Source: CAZFCK01 sp964517355
Lineage (GTDB): Bacteria > Desulfobacterota > Desulfovibrionia > Desulfovibrionales > Desulfovibrionaceae
Length of the DNA stretch: 34,303 nt
Assembly: GCA_964517355.1 (NCBI GenBank)
Contig: CAZFCK010000022.1
Coordinates: 1-34,303 of the forward strand
Direction of reading: 5' to 3'
Shown here piece after piece: positions 1-8,019 of the stretch (position 1 is the stretch's first letter; each line of letters begins with the position of its first letter). A program made the position numbers and the translations under genes. The notes below the pieces were generated by a model. The model did no database searches and had not been told where the DNA came from. It worked only from the letters and a program-made list of their open reading frames with translations.

Positions 1-227
1 CGGGCTTTCGCGCCCGCACGACGACCAGGGGAGGCCCCTGGACGCCGGAAAACGGCTTTTAGATTCTTCTTTGCTCAATAACTGAGAAATGCCATAGCCT
101 ACGCTTTATTCAAAAAGTCGAGTGGCAGATCCAACCATCTCAAAATTATAAAGTTTAGGAAGAGGAGAGCGCGAGAGGGGAAACCCTTTTCAAAGGGTTT
201 CCCCTCTCGCACTCTCTTTTCATAAGG
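1..227. other. intergenic region downstream of nagZ, left window edge
   Basis: No open frame here is convincing. The left 50 bases hold two short palindromes (GGGC...GCCC near 2-15 and CCAGGGG...CCCCTGG near 26-41). The segment from about 146 to 178 (AAGTTTAGGAAGAGGAG then AGCGCGAGAGG) closely resembles 33250-33280 near the right end, so it is probably a recurring intergenic motif. The strong palindrome at 171-210 is listed separately. Confidence 0.5.
171..210. terminator. 19-bp perfect inverted repeat at the end of nagZ
   Basis: Two perfect 19-base arms (GCGAGAGGGGAAACCCTTT, 171-189, and its complement, 192-210) are separated by two bases. The structure sits 17 bases beyond the nagZ stop codon, which fits a transcription end. 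The following T run is weak on both strands, so termination is likely but not certain. Confidence 0.55.
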
Positions 228-1370
228 TTATTGCTTCATGTTCGCCAGCCGCTCCTTGAGCTGCATGACTCTGTTGTAGGATTCCCGAATGCGCTCCACG
301 GGTATTTCACCGGTAATGACTTTTTGCAGGAGTATATCCGAAATTTTACGCGGCAATGCGGGGTCGTATTCCAGATTGTTGCCGAAGAGCAAAACATCGA
401 CCCCGGCGTTCACGGCCAGGGTCACGGCTTTTTCCAAACCGAACTCCGTGGTGATGGCGCGCATCTGCATGTCGTCGCTGAAGACCACGCCCTTGAATCC
501 CAGCTTCTGGCGCAGCAGCCCGCTGAGAACGGCATGGGACAGGGTGGCCGGATAGTCGGCGTCCAGCCGGGCGTTGAACACGTGGGCGGTCATCACGGTG
601 TCCGCCTCGCCCGAGGGAATGATGCGGGCGTAAGGCGTCAGCTCCGTTTCGCTCCAGGTTTCCGTGATGTCGGCCATGCCCAGGTGGGAATCGTTCCAGG
701 CGCTGCCGTGGCCGGGAAAATGCTTCAGGCTGGAGAGCACGCCGGCCTGGTGCAGTCCCCGCACGAAAGCCAGCCCGTGCTTGGCAACTGTTTCCGGATC
801 GGCGGAGAAACTGCGCCCCACCGCGCCTATGGCCGGATTGTCCGGATTGACGTTCACGTCCACCACTGGCGCCAGGTCGATATTCACGCCCACCTCGGCC
901 AATTCGGCGCCGATGATCCTGGCGGCCTCGCGCGTTGTTTCCGGATCGCCCCGCCCCAGCTCTTGCGCCGAAACGGTCGGGGCAAAGCCGTGTTCAGGAG
1001 TGAAGCGCGCCACGCGCCCACCTTCCTGATCCACGGCCACGAACAGGGGGATCTCGCTTTGCCGTTGCAGGGCGGCTGTGAGCGCCCGCACTTGCTCGGG
1101 GCTTTGCACATTGCGCACCGGCGACTCCAAGGCCACGTCGCGGGAGAACAACACCACGCCCCCCACAAGGCCGTCGCGCACGTCCGCCATGATGGGCTCG
1201 CTCCCGTCGAGTTCCAAGCCGCGAAAGCCGACCATGACCATTTGTCCCGCCATGGTCCTGAACTGTTTCACATCCAGTCCCTTGAGCCTGGGATGCCGTT
1301 CCGCGCACGCCCCGAGCATAAGAGCCATGCACAGAATTAGAATATACGTCGCGCGCCGCGCCTGGGTCAT
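228..1370 (-). CDS. nagZ: beta-N-acetylhexosaminidase, NagZ-type (GH3), predicted lipoprotein
   Basis: This is a glycoside hydrolase family 3 enzyme of the NagZ type, which removes N-acetylglucosamine from muropeptides during peptidoglycan recycling. The 380-residue protein carries the family signature KHFPGHGS around residues 216-223. The Asp-Ser-His that supplies the NagZ acid/base pair follows (D227, H229), and SDDM near residues 298-301 carries the nucleophile aspartate. The N-terminus is a hydrophobic segment ending in a lipobox (LGAC, Cys22), so it is probably anchored as a lipoprotein, unlike the cytoplasmic NagZ of enterics. I chose the ATG at 1370 because an AGGAG motif lies seven bases upstream. 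A GTG at 1400 and an ATG at 1376 are in frame but worse placed. It appears monocistronic. Confidence 0.9.
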   Translation of the reverse strand: MTQARRATYILILCMALMLGACAERHPRLKGLDVKQFRTMAGQMVMVGFRGLELDGSEPIMADVRDGLVGGVVLFSRDVALESPVRNVQSPEQVRALTAALQRQSEIPLFVAVDQEGGRVARFTPEHGFAPTVSAQELGRGDPETTREAARIIGAELAEVGVNIDLAPVVDVNVNPDNPAIGAVGRSFSADPETVAKHGLAFVRGLHQAGVLSSLKHFPGHGSAWNDSHLGMADITETWSETELTPYARIIPSGEADTVMTAHVFNARLDADYPATLSHAVLSGLLRQKLGFKGVVFSDDMQMRAITTEFGLEKAVTLAVNAGVDVLLFGNNLEYDPALPRKISDILLQKVITGEIPVERIRESYNRVMQLKERLANMKQ

Positions 1371-1521
1371 AATCATGCTCCTCGTTTCTTGGCGGTTCAC
1401 GTCAGTTCACAGAAAGTGCCCTATCCCGGATGAGTTGACGAAACAAGGTGGTTACGCATTGTTTTGCATAATATTTCACAAGAGTAATACACACGAAAAC
1501 TCTTGCGCCGTGCCTGGCGTG

Positions 1522-1544
1522 AAAAAGGGGCCTTGCGGCCCCTT
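1522..1544 (-). terminator. intrinsic terminator of the yqaE-like gene
   Basis: The stem AAGGGGCC/GGCCCCTT with a four-base loop is followed on the minus strand by a run of T (complement of 1522-1526). It starts eight bases after the stop codon of the small membrane-protein gene at 1552-1710. Confidence 0.8.
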
Positions 1545-1551
1545 ATCCGTG

Positions 1552-1710
1552 CTATTTCTTCGCAATGACCCAGACCGCATGCACCAATCCGGGTATGTAT
1601 CCCAGCAAGGTGAGCAGGATGTTCAGCCAAAATTGCCCCCCAATGCCTACTTGCAGAAAAACGCCCAAGGGCGGCAGCAGGATGGAGAGAAGAATGCGCA
1701 GCAGATCCAT
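1552..1710 (-). CDS. YqaE/Pmp3-family small membrane protein
   Basis: This 52-residue protein has two hydrophobic segments (about residues 4-22 and 28-49). The typical Pmp3/UPF0057 pattern is visible: ILLPPLGVFLQVG, then FWLNILLTLLGYIPG, then HAVWVI. Family members are stress-related proteins of the plasma membrane whose exact role is unsettled; in yeast the loss of Pmp3 alters membrane potential. An AAGGAG ribosome-binding site lies nine bases before the ATG, and a strong terminator follows the stop. The gene stands alone between nagZ and the cobalamin operon. Length and sequence match the family well. Confidence 0.9.
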   Translation of the reverse strand: MDLLRILLSILLPPLGVFLQVGIGGQFWLNILLTLLGYIPGLVHAVWVIAKK

Positions 1711-1796
1711 ATGTTTCTCCTTTTGGTTGATGCGGGCCCTATCAACCTATGTCCGCCATATGGATTGTCAATGACGCAGACACTCCCCGTTTGGAA

Positions 1797-2510
1797 TCAA
1801 GGGACGTTTTTCTTGGCAATGACCAAGGAAAAATAATGAGGCGTACCCTGGACAGCGTCCAGATCATCGCACACAAATTGACCTTCCATTCCCAGCCTGG
1901 AGCAAAACAGGGTCTTTTCCAACGGCCCGCAGCGGCGCAGCATATCCACAATGGCCGAGTAGTTCTTATAGGCCTTGAGCACCACCGCGTTTTCCGCGGT
2001 CAGGCAAAGCTGTTCAAAGCGTGGGGCGTCGGACATGCCGGAGGTGAGCACAAGGCTCTGCCCCGCCTCCACGAGCACGGTGCGGGTTTCCGCGGCAGCG
2101 GCCTGAAAGGATGTGACGCCCGGCACCACCTCCACCGGCGCCTGCGGGTGCGCCTGCCTGAGAACTTGCAGCAAGTACCCGAATGTGCTGTAAATCATGG
2201 GATCGCCAAGCGTGAGAAACGCCGCGTCGCGCCCCTCTTTGAGGACGGCGGCCACGGTATCGGCGTTCTTCTCCCAGGCCTCGCGCAAGGCCTGTTTGTC
2301 CCGCGTCATGGGAAATCCGAGTCGCACCAACTCCCTGTCCGGGGGCAGGTGGCGCGCGGCGATATCCCTGGCGTTGGAAAAATCGTTCTTGGTGGAAGCC
2401 GCGGTGAAGACAACCTCCACTTGGGCCAGCAAACGCGCCGCCTTGAGGGTGAGCAATTCCGGATCGCCCGGCCCCACGCCTATGCCGTACAGAGTGCCGT
2501 AAGCGCTCAT
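1797..2510 (-). CDS. cobI: precorrin-2/cobalt-precorrin-2 C20-methyltransferase
   Basis: This S-adenosylmethionine-dependent methyltransferase methylates C20 of the corrin precursor in the B12 pathway. The 237-residue protein starts with the tetrapyrrole methylase signature GIGVGPGDPELLTLKA (about residues 9-24). It also has the LTLGDPMIYSTFGYLL motif near residues 98-113 that distinguishes the C20 enzymes. Because the operon contains cbiK, the anaerobic (cobalt-early) route is expected, and the gene could equally be called cbiL. Its ATG overlaps the stop of the upstream binding-protein gene by four bases (ATGA), which indicates translational coupling. It is the last gene of the riboswitch-led unit. 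Confidence 0.88.
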   Translation of the reverse strand: MSAYGTLYGIGVGPGDPELLTLKAARLLAQVEVVFTAASTKNDFSNARDIAARHLPPDRELVRLGFPMTRDKQALREAWEKNADTVAAVLKEGRDAAFLTLGDPMIYSTFGYLLQVLRQAHPQAPVEVVPGVTSFQAAAAETRTVLVEAGQSLVLTSGMSDAPRFEQLCLTAENAVVLKAYKNYSAIVDMLRRCGPLEKTLFCSRLGMEGQFVCDDLDAVQGTPHYFSLVIAKKNVP

Positions 2511-3463
2511 TGCAGACCTCCCTTTGCATCAACAGCCGCCGGCCACGACGCTTGCGGATGCAGCAGACGCGCCAGGCGCTCCACCGCCTCCACGCTGGCC
2601 GGACCGGGACGGGAATAGAGTCTTTCATCCACAACCAAGGCGCGCCCCGTGCGGACGCAATCCAGGGTACGGAAATGGGGGCGCTCCGCAAAGGGCGCGG
2701 GGTCCTGATTCATGGGGCCGCGTTGCGACAGGCAGACTTCGGGGTTCAGGGCCAGCAGGGCCTCTTCATTCAAACGCACCAGTTTATCCTTGTTTTCGAT
2801 TGCGTTGCGCCCCCCTGCCGCTCGTATCACGGCGTCCACGATGGAACCTTGCCCCGCGCACAACAGATTGGGGTAGCGCACTTCAAAAAAAACGCGCGGT
2901 CTGGGGGCGCCGGCGACCACGCCGGCCACGGCGTCCAACCTGCCCCGCATCCGCGCTATCAAGTCCTCCGCCGTGTCGCTCGCGCCCGTGAGCGCGCCCA
3001 CGCGGCGGAGCACGGAAAACATATCCTCGAAATCCCGGACAAGAAAAAAGGCAGTGGCAATGCCGTGCCGCTCCACCGCCTCCAAGGGGCGCGAAGCGTC
3101 CTTGCGCCCCCCCATTTGCAAGACCAGATCAGGGTCCATGCCCACGAGCATCTCCACATTGGGGCGCATATGCGTGCCAACGGCGGGAATCTCCCGCAGT
3201 CGCGGCGCATCGTCCGCCGCGGTGCGCGCCACAATGCGCTCCTCAAGGCCCAGGGCCACGAGCATGTCGGTGATGCCTCCGTACAACGGCGCCAGGCGGG
3301 TCGCCGGACGCTCCAAGGCCACCACCTTCCCCCTGTCGTCCACAACGCTAAGCCCCTGCGCAGCGCGGACTGCCGCCGGAAGCGCAAGCAGCGGCAGCAG
3401 GCACAAGCACAGCCTGGGGCGCGTCAACAAGCGGATGATCGGATATGAGAAAAGGCGTTTCAT
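2507..3463 (-). CDS. periplasmic binding protein of a BtuF/FecB-type ABC transporter
   Basis: The 318-residue protein has a Sec signal peptide (MKRLFSYPIIRLL..., hydrophobic core to about residue 30, likely cleavage after AVRA). A helical-backbone binding domain of the cobalamin/iron-siderophore/heme type follows. Family-typical stretches include RPATRLAPLYGGITDMLVALGL (about 48-69), VGTHMRPNVEMLVGMDPDLVL and LAPNPEVCL-like ALNPEVCL. The ligand cannot be assigned from sequence; a corrinoid, heme or other metal-tetrapyrrole is favoured by its place between cbiK and cobI under a cobalamin riboswitch. Its start lies inside the ATPase gene, giving an unusually long overlap of 116 bases. The ATG at 3463 is preferred because it begins a proper signal peptide. 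Confidence 0.8.
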   Translation of the reverse strand: MKRLFSYPIIRLLTRPRLCLCLLPLLALPAAVRAAQGLSVVDDRGKVVALERPATRLAPLYGGITDMLVALGLEERIVARTAADDAPRLREIPAVGTHMRPNVEMLVGMDPDLVLQMGGRKDASRPLEAVERHGIATAFFLVRDFEDMFSVLRRVGALTGASDTAEDLIARMRGRLDAVAGVVAGAPRPRVFFEVRYPNLLCAGQGSIVDAVIRAAGGRNAIENKDKLVRLNEEALLALNPEVCLSQRGPMNQDPAPFAERPHFRTLDCVRTGRALVVDERLYSRPGPASVEAVERLARLLHPQASWPAAVDAKGGLQ

Positions 3464-4163
3464 AAACGCTCTCCAGTATTTCACGTGTAAAGACCTCTCG
3501 TGTGGCGCCCTGCGCCAACACGCGGCCACGTTTGAGAAAGACCAGCCTGTGGCAGTACAAGGCCGCCAGATTGAGGTCGTGGCTGGCCATAAGCACGGTC
3601 GCGCCCCGCTCATTGCTGGCGGCCAGGATTTCGCATGCGGCCTTGGCATGCGCCGGGTCCAGCCCGGCGGCGGGTTCGTCCAACAAGAGCACGCGGGCCT
3701 CCTGGGCCAGGGCTCGGGCCAAAAACGCCCGCTGCAATTCGCCTCCCGAGACCTGATCGCCCCGCCGCGTGGCCAGATGCTCCAGGTCCACGGCTTTGAG
3801 TGCGGCGTCCGCGGCGGCGTAGTCGGCCGGGCCGTAGCCGTTCCAAAATCCCAGATGGGGGTAGCGTCCCAAAAGCACCAGATCCCGCAAACGCAATCCA
3901 TCCGGGGCCTCGCCCCGCTGCGGCGCGCAGGCCAGAAGCCGCGCGCGTTCCTTGGGCGCGTAAGAGGAAAGGGGGCGTCCTTCCAGCAGCACACGCCCCC
4001 GCTGCAGAGGCAAAACTCCGGACAGGACCTTGAGACACGTGCTCTTGCCGCTGCCGTTGGGCCCCAGGAGTCCCGTGATACCGCCTCGAGGCACTTGCAT
4101 GCTCACGCCGCGCAACACCTGATGCGCGCCATAGGCGCATACCGCATCTCGGACTTCGATCAT
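3348..4163 (-). CDS. ATP-binding subunit of a BtuD/FecE-type ABC transporter
   Basis: This ATPase energises the neighbouring permease. The 271-residue protein contains Walker A GPNGSGKST (34-42), the Q-loop region ACAPQRGE (78-85), the ABC signature SGGEL (139-143), Walker B VLLLDEP (158-164) and the switch histidine in ASHD (H195). That order and spacing are typical of metal-chelate and vitamin B12 importers. The ATG at 4163 overlaps the permease stop by four bases (ATGA). The C-terminal 38 residues lie over the start of the binding-protein gene. This tail is alanine-rich and weakly typical, so the real functional end may be earlier even though the frame stays open. Confidence 0.88.
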   Translation of the reverse strand: MIEVRDAVCAYGAHQVLRGVSMQVPRGGITGLLGPNGSGKSTCLKVLSGVLPLQRGRVLLEGRPLSSYAPKERARLLACAPQRGEAPDGLRLRDLVLLGRYPHLGFWNGYGPADYAAADAALKAVDLEHLATRRGDQVSGGELQRAFLARALAQEARVLLLDEPAAGLDPAHAKAACEILAASNERGATVLMASHDLNLAALYCHRLVFLKRGRVLAQGATREVFTREILESVYETPFLISDHPLVDAPQAVLVPAAAACASGGSPRCAGA

Positions 4164-5206
4164 CGCCTTCCGCCTTTGCGCACACCAAGCAGCCAGCAAA
4201 AAAACGGCCCCCCGATCATGGCCGTAACCACGCCCACCGGCAATTCCGCGCCCTCCTGGAGTACAACGCGCGCCAAAACATCCGACCACAACAACAACGC
4301 CCCTCCGAGCAACAGGGACGCGAGCAGCAACGCGCGCGAGCCGGGGGCCGCCGCAAGACGCACCAGATGCGGCACCACCAGCCCCACAAACCCTATGACT
4401 CCGGCCACGGCCACGGCCGCTGCGGCCATGAGGCTCGCGCCCAGCAACAGGCACAATCTGGCGCGCCCCACGTGCACGCCCAACTGCGCGGCCTGCTCTT
4501 CGCCCAGGGAAAGCAGATCCAGCTCGCGGGCGTACAGCGCCACCAACAACACCCCGCACAGAAACCAGGGCGCGAAGATCAGGACTTCCGTCCAGCCCCG
4601 CCCCTGAAAACTCCCCATGAGCCAGAAGACTATGCTGCTCACGGAATCTTCGTTCAGCGCCTTGATAAGCGAGATGCATGCGGCTAAAAACGTGGACACA
4701 ACCAGCCCGGCGAGCACCAGGGTCTCCCTTCTGAGTCCTCCGGCCAAACGCCCCAACACGAGCACGCCGGTCAGAGCCAGGGCCGCTCCTGCAAGGGCCG
4801 AGGCGGGCAGAGCCAGGAAATGGGGCAAAATCCCGGCCACGCCAAGGGCCAGGGCGAGACTGGCGCCGCAGGCCGCGCCGCTGGAAACGCCCAGCGTGAA
4901 CGGGTCGGCCAGGGGATTGCGCAACAACCCCTGGTACACCGCGCCCGATACGGCAAGTGCGCCCCCGCAACACCAAGCGAGCACGGCGCGGCTCAACCGC
5001 AGTTCCAGGACCACCACACTCCAGCTTTCAGGCGCCACGCCGCCGTCCGCAACATGAAACAGCAGTTGCAGGACCTGTTCCGGAGGTATGCGCCAGGGGC
5101 CGAACAGGCAGGCCAGGGGCAGAGAGAGCAGAGACACCGCCCCGGCCACGATCAGCCAGGCCAGCTTGCCGCCGCGCGGCGTTGTTTTTGGAGTGCGCAT
5201 CGTCAT
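4160..5206 (-). CDS. FecCD/BtuC-family ABC transporter permease
   Basis: This 348-residue membrane protein of the FecCD family has about ten hydrophobic segments. Hallmarks include LRLSRAVLAWCCGGALAVSGAVYQGLLRNPLADPFTLG near residues 70-110, where the RNPLA(D/E)P motif is diagnostic. Also present are GRAR...(GVIGFVGLVVPH) near residues 270-300 and PVGVVTAMIGGPFF near the C-terminus. It forms the channel for the corrinoid, iron-chelate or heme importer encoded downstream. The start is uncertain: ATGs at 5206 and 5200 are both possible and neither has a strong ribosome-binding site. An open frame extends upstream to 5329, but that extension runs into a repeat element and is not protein-like. 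Confidence 0.87.
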   Translation of the reverse strand: MTMRTPKTTPRGGKLAWLIVAGAVSLLSLPLACLFGPWRIPPEQVLQLLFHVADGGVAPESWSVVVLELRLSRAVLAWCCGGALAVSGAVYQGLLRNPLADPFTLGVSSGAACGASLALALGVAGILPHFLALPASALAGAALALTGVLVLGRLAGGLRRETLVLAGLVVSTFLAACISLIKALNEDSVSSIVFWLMGSFQGRGWTEVLIFAPWFLCGVLLVALYARELDLLSLGEEQAAQLGVHVGRARLCLLLGASLMAAAAVAVAGVIGFVGLVVPHLVRLAAAPGSRALLLASLLLGGALLLWSDVLARVVLQEGAELPVGVVTAMIGGPFFCWLLGVRKGGRR

Positions 5207-5263
5207 ACCAACAGCCGCAGGTTTCTTGGGGCGTGTTTTGCGAACAAGGAACGTAAGGGTCGA

Positions 5264-5294
5264 GGGGGAGAACCTCTTGAGAAAGGTTCCCCCC
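5264..5294. terminator. hairpin between cbiK and the permease gene
   Basis: The arms GGGGG(A)GAACC and GGTTCCCCCC pair with one bulge around a short loop. The hairpin lies in the 183-base gap between cbiK and the downstream transporter genes, next to a family-1 repeat. It could partly end transcription after cbiK or protect the upstream mRNA. No long T run follows. Confidence 0.4.
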
Positions 5295-5305
5295 GCACCA
5301 TGCGT

Positions 5306-5393
5306 GAGCGCATTTTCGCCTTGAAACAACTATCGATTGTTCCAGGGAAATGCATATGAGCATCTGGCGCTTTTCAAGCGTGAGACGCTCTAA
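5306..5393 (-). repeat. family-1 hairpin repeat, copy D (internally deleted)
   Basis: Read on the minus strand it starts TTAGAGCGTCTCACGC and continues with the family-1 order: terminal hairpin, GCATTTCCCTGGAACAA, then CGAAAATGCGC. About 18 bases between the two inner hairpins are missing compared with the full copies. Its first bases provide the TAG stop codon of cbiK. Confidence 0.8.
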
Positions 5394-6304
5394 TCGGCAG
5401 CCGCTCCCGCATCAAAATGTTGCAGCAGGACATCAAGGTGCGCGATCCACAGCTGCGCGAGTTCTGGATATTCGGCCAGGCCTTTCAGCATGGGGGCGCA
5501 GGCGATGTCGTTGGCGTTCAGAGTGGATTTCCATGAGTCGGGCTCTGGTCCGGCCATATCGTTTTGGGCATGGTCCCCCGCCACGGACATCAGGGGCATG
5601 AGCACGGTATCCTTGATACCCTCGGCCTTGAGATCGGCGAGCACGGCGTCCATGGAAGGGACGCCCTCCACCGTGCCGACAAACACCATGGGGTCCAGCT
5701 TCTGGAAATGGTATTGCAACGCGGCATAGACGACATCCGCGGGGTGGTGCGTGCCGTGCCCCACAAGGATCAAGGCCTGATCCTTACCGCGCAGTTTCGC
5801 GGCAACGTCCAGGATCGCCCTGGCCGCCACATCCAGGTCCGCGCTGGTGGAAAGAAGGGGATAGCCCACAAGCACGCGCTTGATGCCCTTGGGCATGCCG
5901 GCAAAGGCGTGGGCCGTCTCCAGCAGGCCGTAATATTCCTCTCCGGGAATCACGTGCAGGGACTGCACGGCCACATGAGTGAAATCCTCATCCGCCATGG
6001 CGGCCAAGGCCTCCGCCGGAGAAAGCGTCACTTTCCCCTCTTTTTTCAGTTTGTTGCGGATAATCTTGGAAGTAAATGCCCAACGAACCGGAATATCGGG
6101 ATATTTTTGTTTCACCAAGGCCTCCATATCCGCATAGGCCTTTTGCGCCTCGGGCACGCTGGTTCCAAAAGAGACCAACAAAATCCCTACCTTGTCCGGG
6201 CGTTCATCGCCATGGGCCCAGGCCTGCTGGGACATGGCGCACAAAAAAAGCACGAGGGCCAGGACGCACGCACGGCGCGTGTAAGTACATACGAAGTGAA
6301 GCAT
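5390..6304 (-). CDS. cbiK: periplasmic sirohydrochlorin cobaltochelatase (CbiK-type)
   Basis: CbiK inserts cobalt into sirohydrochlorin, an early step of anaerobic B12 synthesis. The 304-residue protein has a Sec signal peptide (hydrophobic residues 13-24, likely cleavage after AWA, residue 30). This matches the exported Desulfovibrio form (CbiK-P), which can load cobalt or iron. Conserved features are LLVSFGTS (42-49), QSLHVIPGEEY (114-124), GHGTHHPAD (182-190) and MSVAGDHAQNDM (239-250). H183 and H245 correspond by position to the two conserved metal-binding histidines of the family. The ATG at 6304 has a GGAGG site six bases upstream and a cobalamin riboswitch ahead of it. The stop codon lies in a repeat element. 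From memory, a similar cbiK/transporter/cobI order occurs in D. vulgaris. Confidence 0.92.
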   Translation of the reverse strand: MLHFVCTYTRRACVLALVLFLCAMSQQAWAHGDERPDKVGILLVSFGTSVPEAQKAYADMEALVKQKYPDIPVRWAFTSKIIRNKLKKEGKVTLSPAEALAAMADEDFTHVAVQSLHVIPGEEYYGLLETAHAFAGMPKGIKRVLVGYPLLSTSADLDVAARAILDVAAKLRGKDQALILVGHGTHHPADVVYAALQYHFQKLDPMVFVGTVEGVPSMDAVLADLKAEGIKDTVLMPLMSVAGDHAQNDMAGPEPDSWKSTLNANDIACAPMLKGLAEYPELAQLWIAHLDVLLQHFDAGAAAD

Positions 6305-6366
6305 GGCTTCCTCCAAAAATAAGGGGCCTTGAGCAGGACACGGCCTAAGAGCCGTTTGGGGCGCAA

Positions 6367-6394
6367 GCCGGTGCAAAGAGCCCCGTTGACCGGC
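6367..6394 (-). promoter_or_regulatory. candidate expression-platform hairpin of the cobalamin riboswitch
   Basis: The GCCGGT/ACCGGC arms (6367-6372 and 6389-6394) lie between the B12 box and the cbiK ribosome-binding site. On the transcript they follow the aptamer directly, where the switching hairpin is expected. Whether control is by termination or by hiding the ribosome-binding site cannot be decided; no strong T run is seen. Confidence 0.45.
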
Positions 6395-6399
6395 ATGCG

Positions 6400-6590
6400 A
6401 GGACGATACGGTTCCCAGGCAGGTCTTCCGGCTCGCCCCACCCAGGTCCCGGCCTTCCCGGAGAACAACTCCAGTGGCACGCGCGGGGACGGGCAGTGTA
6501 TGCGGGGCTCACGGCGGCGGGTCCGCTCCCGATTTGCACGGGATTCCCTATCAAGCCTTGGCAGGCGCCTGAGACAGAGTATGCTTAGTT
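6400..6590 (-). promoter_or_regulatory. cobalamin (AdoCbl-type) riboswitch upstream of cbiK
   Basis: On the minus strand the region shows the class hallmarks in order. First comes a GGGAATCCCGTGCAAATCGG core with GAGCGGACCCGCC and the CGTGA that follows it. Next is a GCCACTGG segment, and finally the B12 box AGCCGGAAGACCTGCC (complement of about 6418-6433). The order and spacing fit Rfam-type cobalamin riboswitches. B12 binding is expected to reduce expression of cbiK, and possibly of the transporter and cobI genes behind it. Outer boundaries are approximate. Confidence 0.93.
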
Positions 6591-6665
6591 AGGTGCGCAA
6601 TAGAAGTCAATGGTGGATAAACGCGAGAGATTCAAGCCCGGTACGGACGACGGGGGCACGGCGGA

Positions 6666-7895
6666 TCACGCCGCCTGTACCGGATTTTTATTGTAGAGCT
6701 TCTTGGCCTTGTCGATACGGTCGTCCCAAATCTGAAAATAACTCCACTCGCTTTGCATGCGGTTTTCTATGTATACCGCCGCGTTGTGCGCCATTTTCAC
6801 ATCTCCGAGCCGCAAGCCGATAGCCACGAGGTCGTAAAAGGCTTCGGGCGTTTGCTGCATCTGGATGGAGCGTTTGATGGCAATCAAAGCCTTCTGCGTA
6901 TCGCCGGCTTCGGCGTGCACCTGCGCCCGTACGCGCCACAACAGCGCGTCGTTGGGGTACCTCGTGGCGGCCATTCCCAAAAGCGATTCGGCCGAGGCCA
7001 AATCGCCGGCGCTCAACAAGGTCAGGGTGGTTTGCAGGTACTCCCGCAAAGAGCGTTGCAATCTGCGCTGATTAAAGGCCTGCACAAACGCTGTGCCGCT
7101 GTTCTGCCCCGCTTTGCGCACCCGTTGCGCGAAGCGCAATATTTCTTCGTCGCGCTGGGTGGCGTGGCGCAACTGCCACATGAATTTGTCCATGGTGTAT
7201 TTCAGGCCGGGCTTTTGCTTGAGCGAGACCCACATCTCGCCGCGCTGGGCCTTTTCCTCCCAATCCTGCTGGGATCGGTAATAGTAGTGGTTGATCTGCA
7301 AACGCTCCACCGTGTTGTAGCTGAACGGACTCGATACCGGGAACTCTTCCTCGTTCACGGCTCCGGCGCCCTCGACATAGGCGAAGTTGTGCGGGCTCAG
7401 GGCCTTCACAGTCTGCGCGGGCTGAACAATGGACTTGATGCTGCAATTGTAACGGTTGTTGTTCGGCAAGCGGTTCAGATAGTTCTCCATCTGCAAGCCT
7501 TGGGGGCGCGAGACATGGCCGGAGGAACCGAACACCAGCCAGCTGCCCACCAACCCGGCATGGCGTTCGTAATCCGTGAGCAAAATGCGCAAGTCGTCCG
7601 TATCCTTGGGCACCACGAATTCGTCCACGTCGATGAACGCCAGCCACTTGCACCGCCCCCGCGCCTTGTGCAGACATTCCGCGTAGGCAGAAAGCTGGCT
7701 CATGCGCCGCTCGGGGCGAATCACCTCCACCAATCCGTCCTGCACGTAATCGGCCAGGGAAACGGCAAGATGGGGGGTGTTCCCGTCGTCATACAGCGTG
7801 AAATGCTCCACACCGATGATAACGTGGTAGTCGAGCCACTCCCGAATGTAGGGAACCCGCTCGTTCATCACGGCACACAGCTCCAAGTACCTCAT
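6666..7895 (-). CDS. GT92/DUF23-type glycosyltransferase with helical C-terminal repeats
   Basis: The 409-residue protein begins with the GT92 (formerly DUF23) pattern: NERVPYIREWLDYH (11-24), GVEHFTLYDDGNT (28-40), then WLAFIDVDEFVVP (84-96), whose DxD motif should bind metal and nucleotide sugar. The C-terminal third (about 285-390) is alpha-helical and reads like tetratricopeptide repeats (AGDLASAESLLGMA, DALLWRVRAQVHAEAGD, AYDLVAIGLRLGD-like). There is no signal peptide, so it is probably cytoplasmic and acts on a cell-surface glycan or protein. It is followed on the left by the riboswitch and preceded by a GT2 gene 124 bases away on the same strand. The acceptor cannot be inferred. Confidence 0.85.
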   Translation of the reverse strand: MRYLELCAVMNERVPYIREWLDYHVIIGVEHFTLYDDGNTPHLAVSLADYVQDGLVEVIRPERRMSQLSAYAECLHKARGRCKWLAFIDVDEFVVPKDTDDLRILLTDYERHAGLVGSWLVFGSSGHVSRPQGLQMENYLNRLPNNNRYNCSIKSIVQPAQTVKALSPHNFAYVEGAGAVNEEEFPVSSPFSYNTVERLQINHYYYRSQQDWEEKAQRGEMWVSLKQKPGLKYTMDKFMWQLRHATQRDEEILRFAQRVRKAGQNSGTAFVQAFNQRRLQRSLREYLQTTLTLLSAGDLASAESLLGMAATRYPNDALLWRVRAQVHAEAGDTQKALIAIKRSIQMQQTPEAFYDLVAIGLRLGDVKMAHNAAVYIENRMQSEWSYFQIWDDRIDKAKKLYNKNPVQAA

Positions 7896-8019
7896 GCATC
7901 AACCCCCTGGGATAACCGGCTTACACGTTTACCATCGGAAGATGCTCACCATACTTTAGGGGAAACAAGCCGCGGCTTATCCTGAACATGACTGTCCTTC
8001 ATCCGCGCCATACCGGTCA

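Noticed and set aside
5207..5329. An N-terminal extension of the FecCD-type permease
   Set aside because: The extra residues come from a hairpin and a dispersed repeat.
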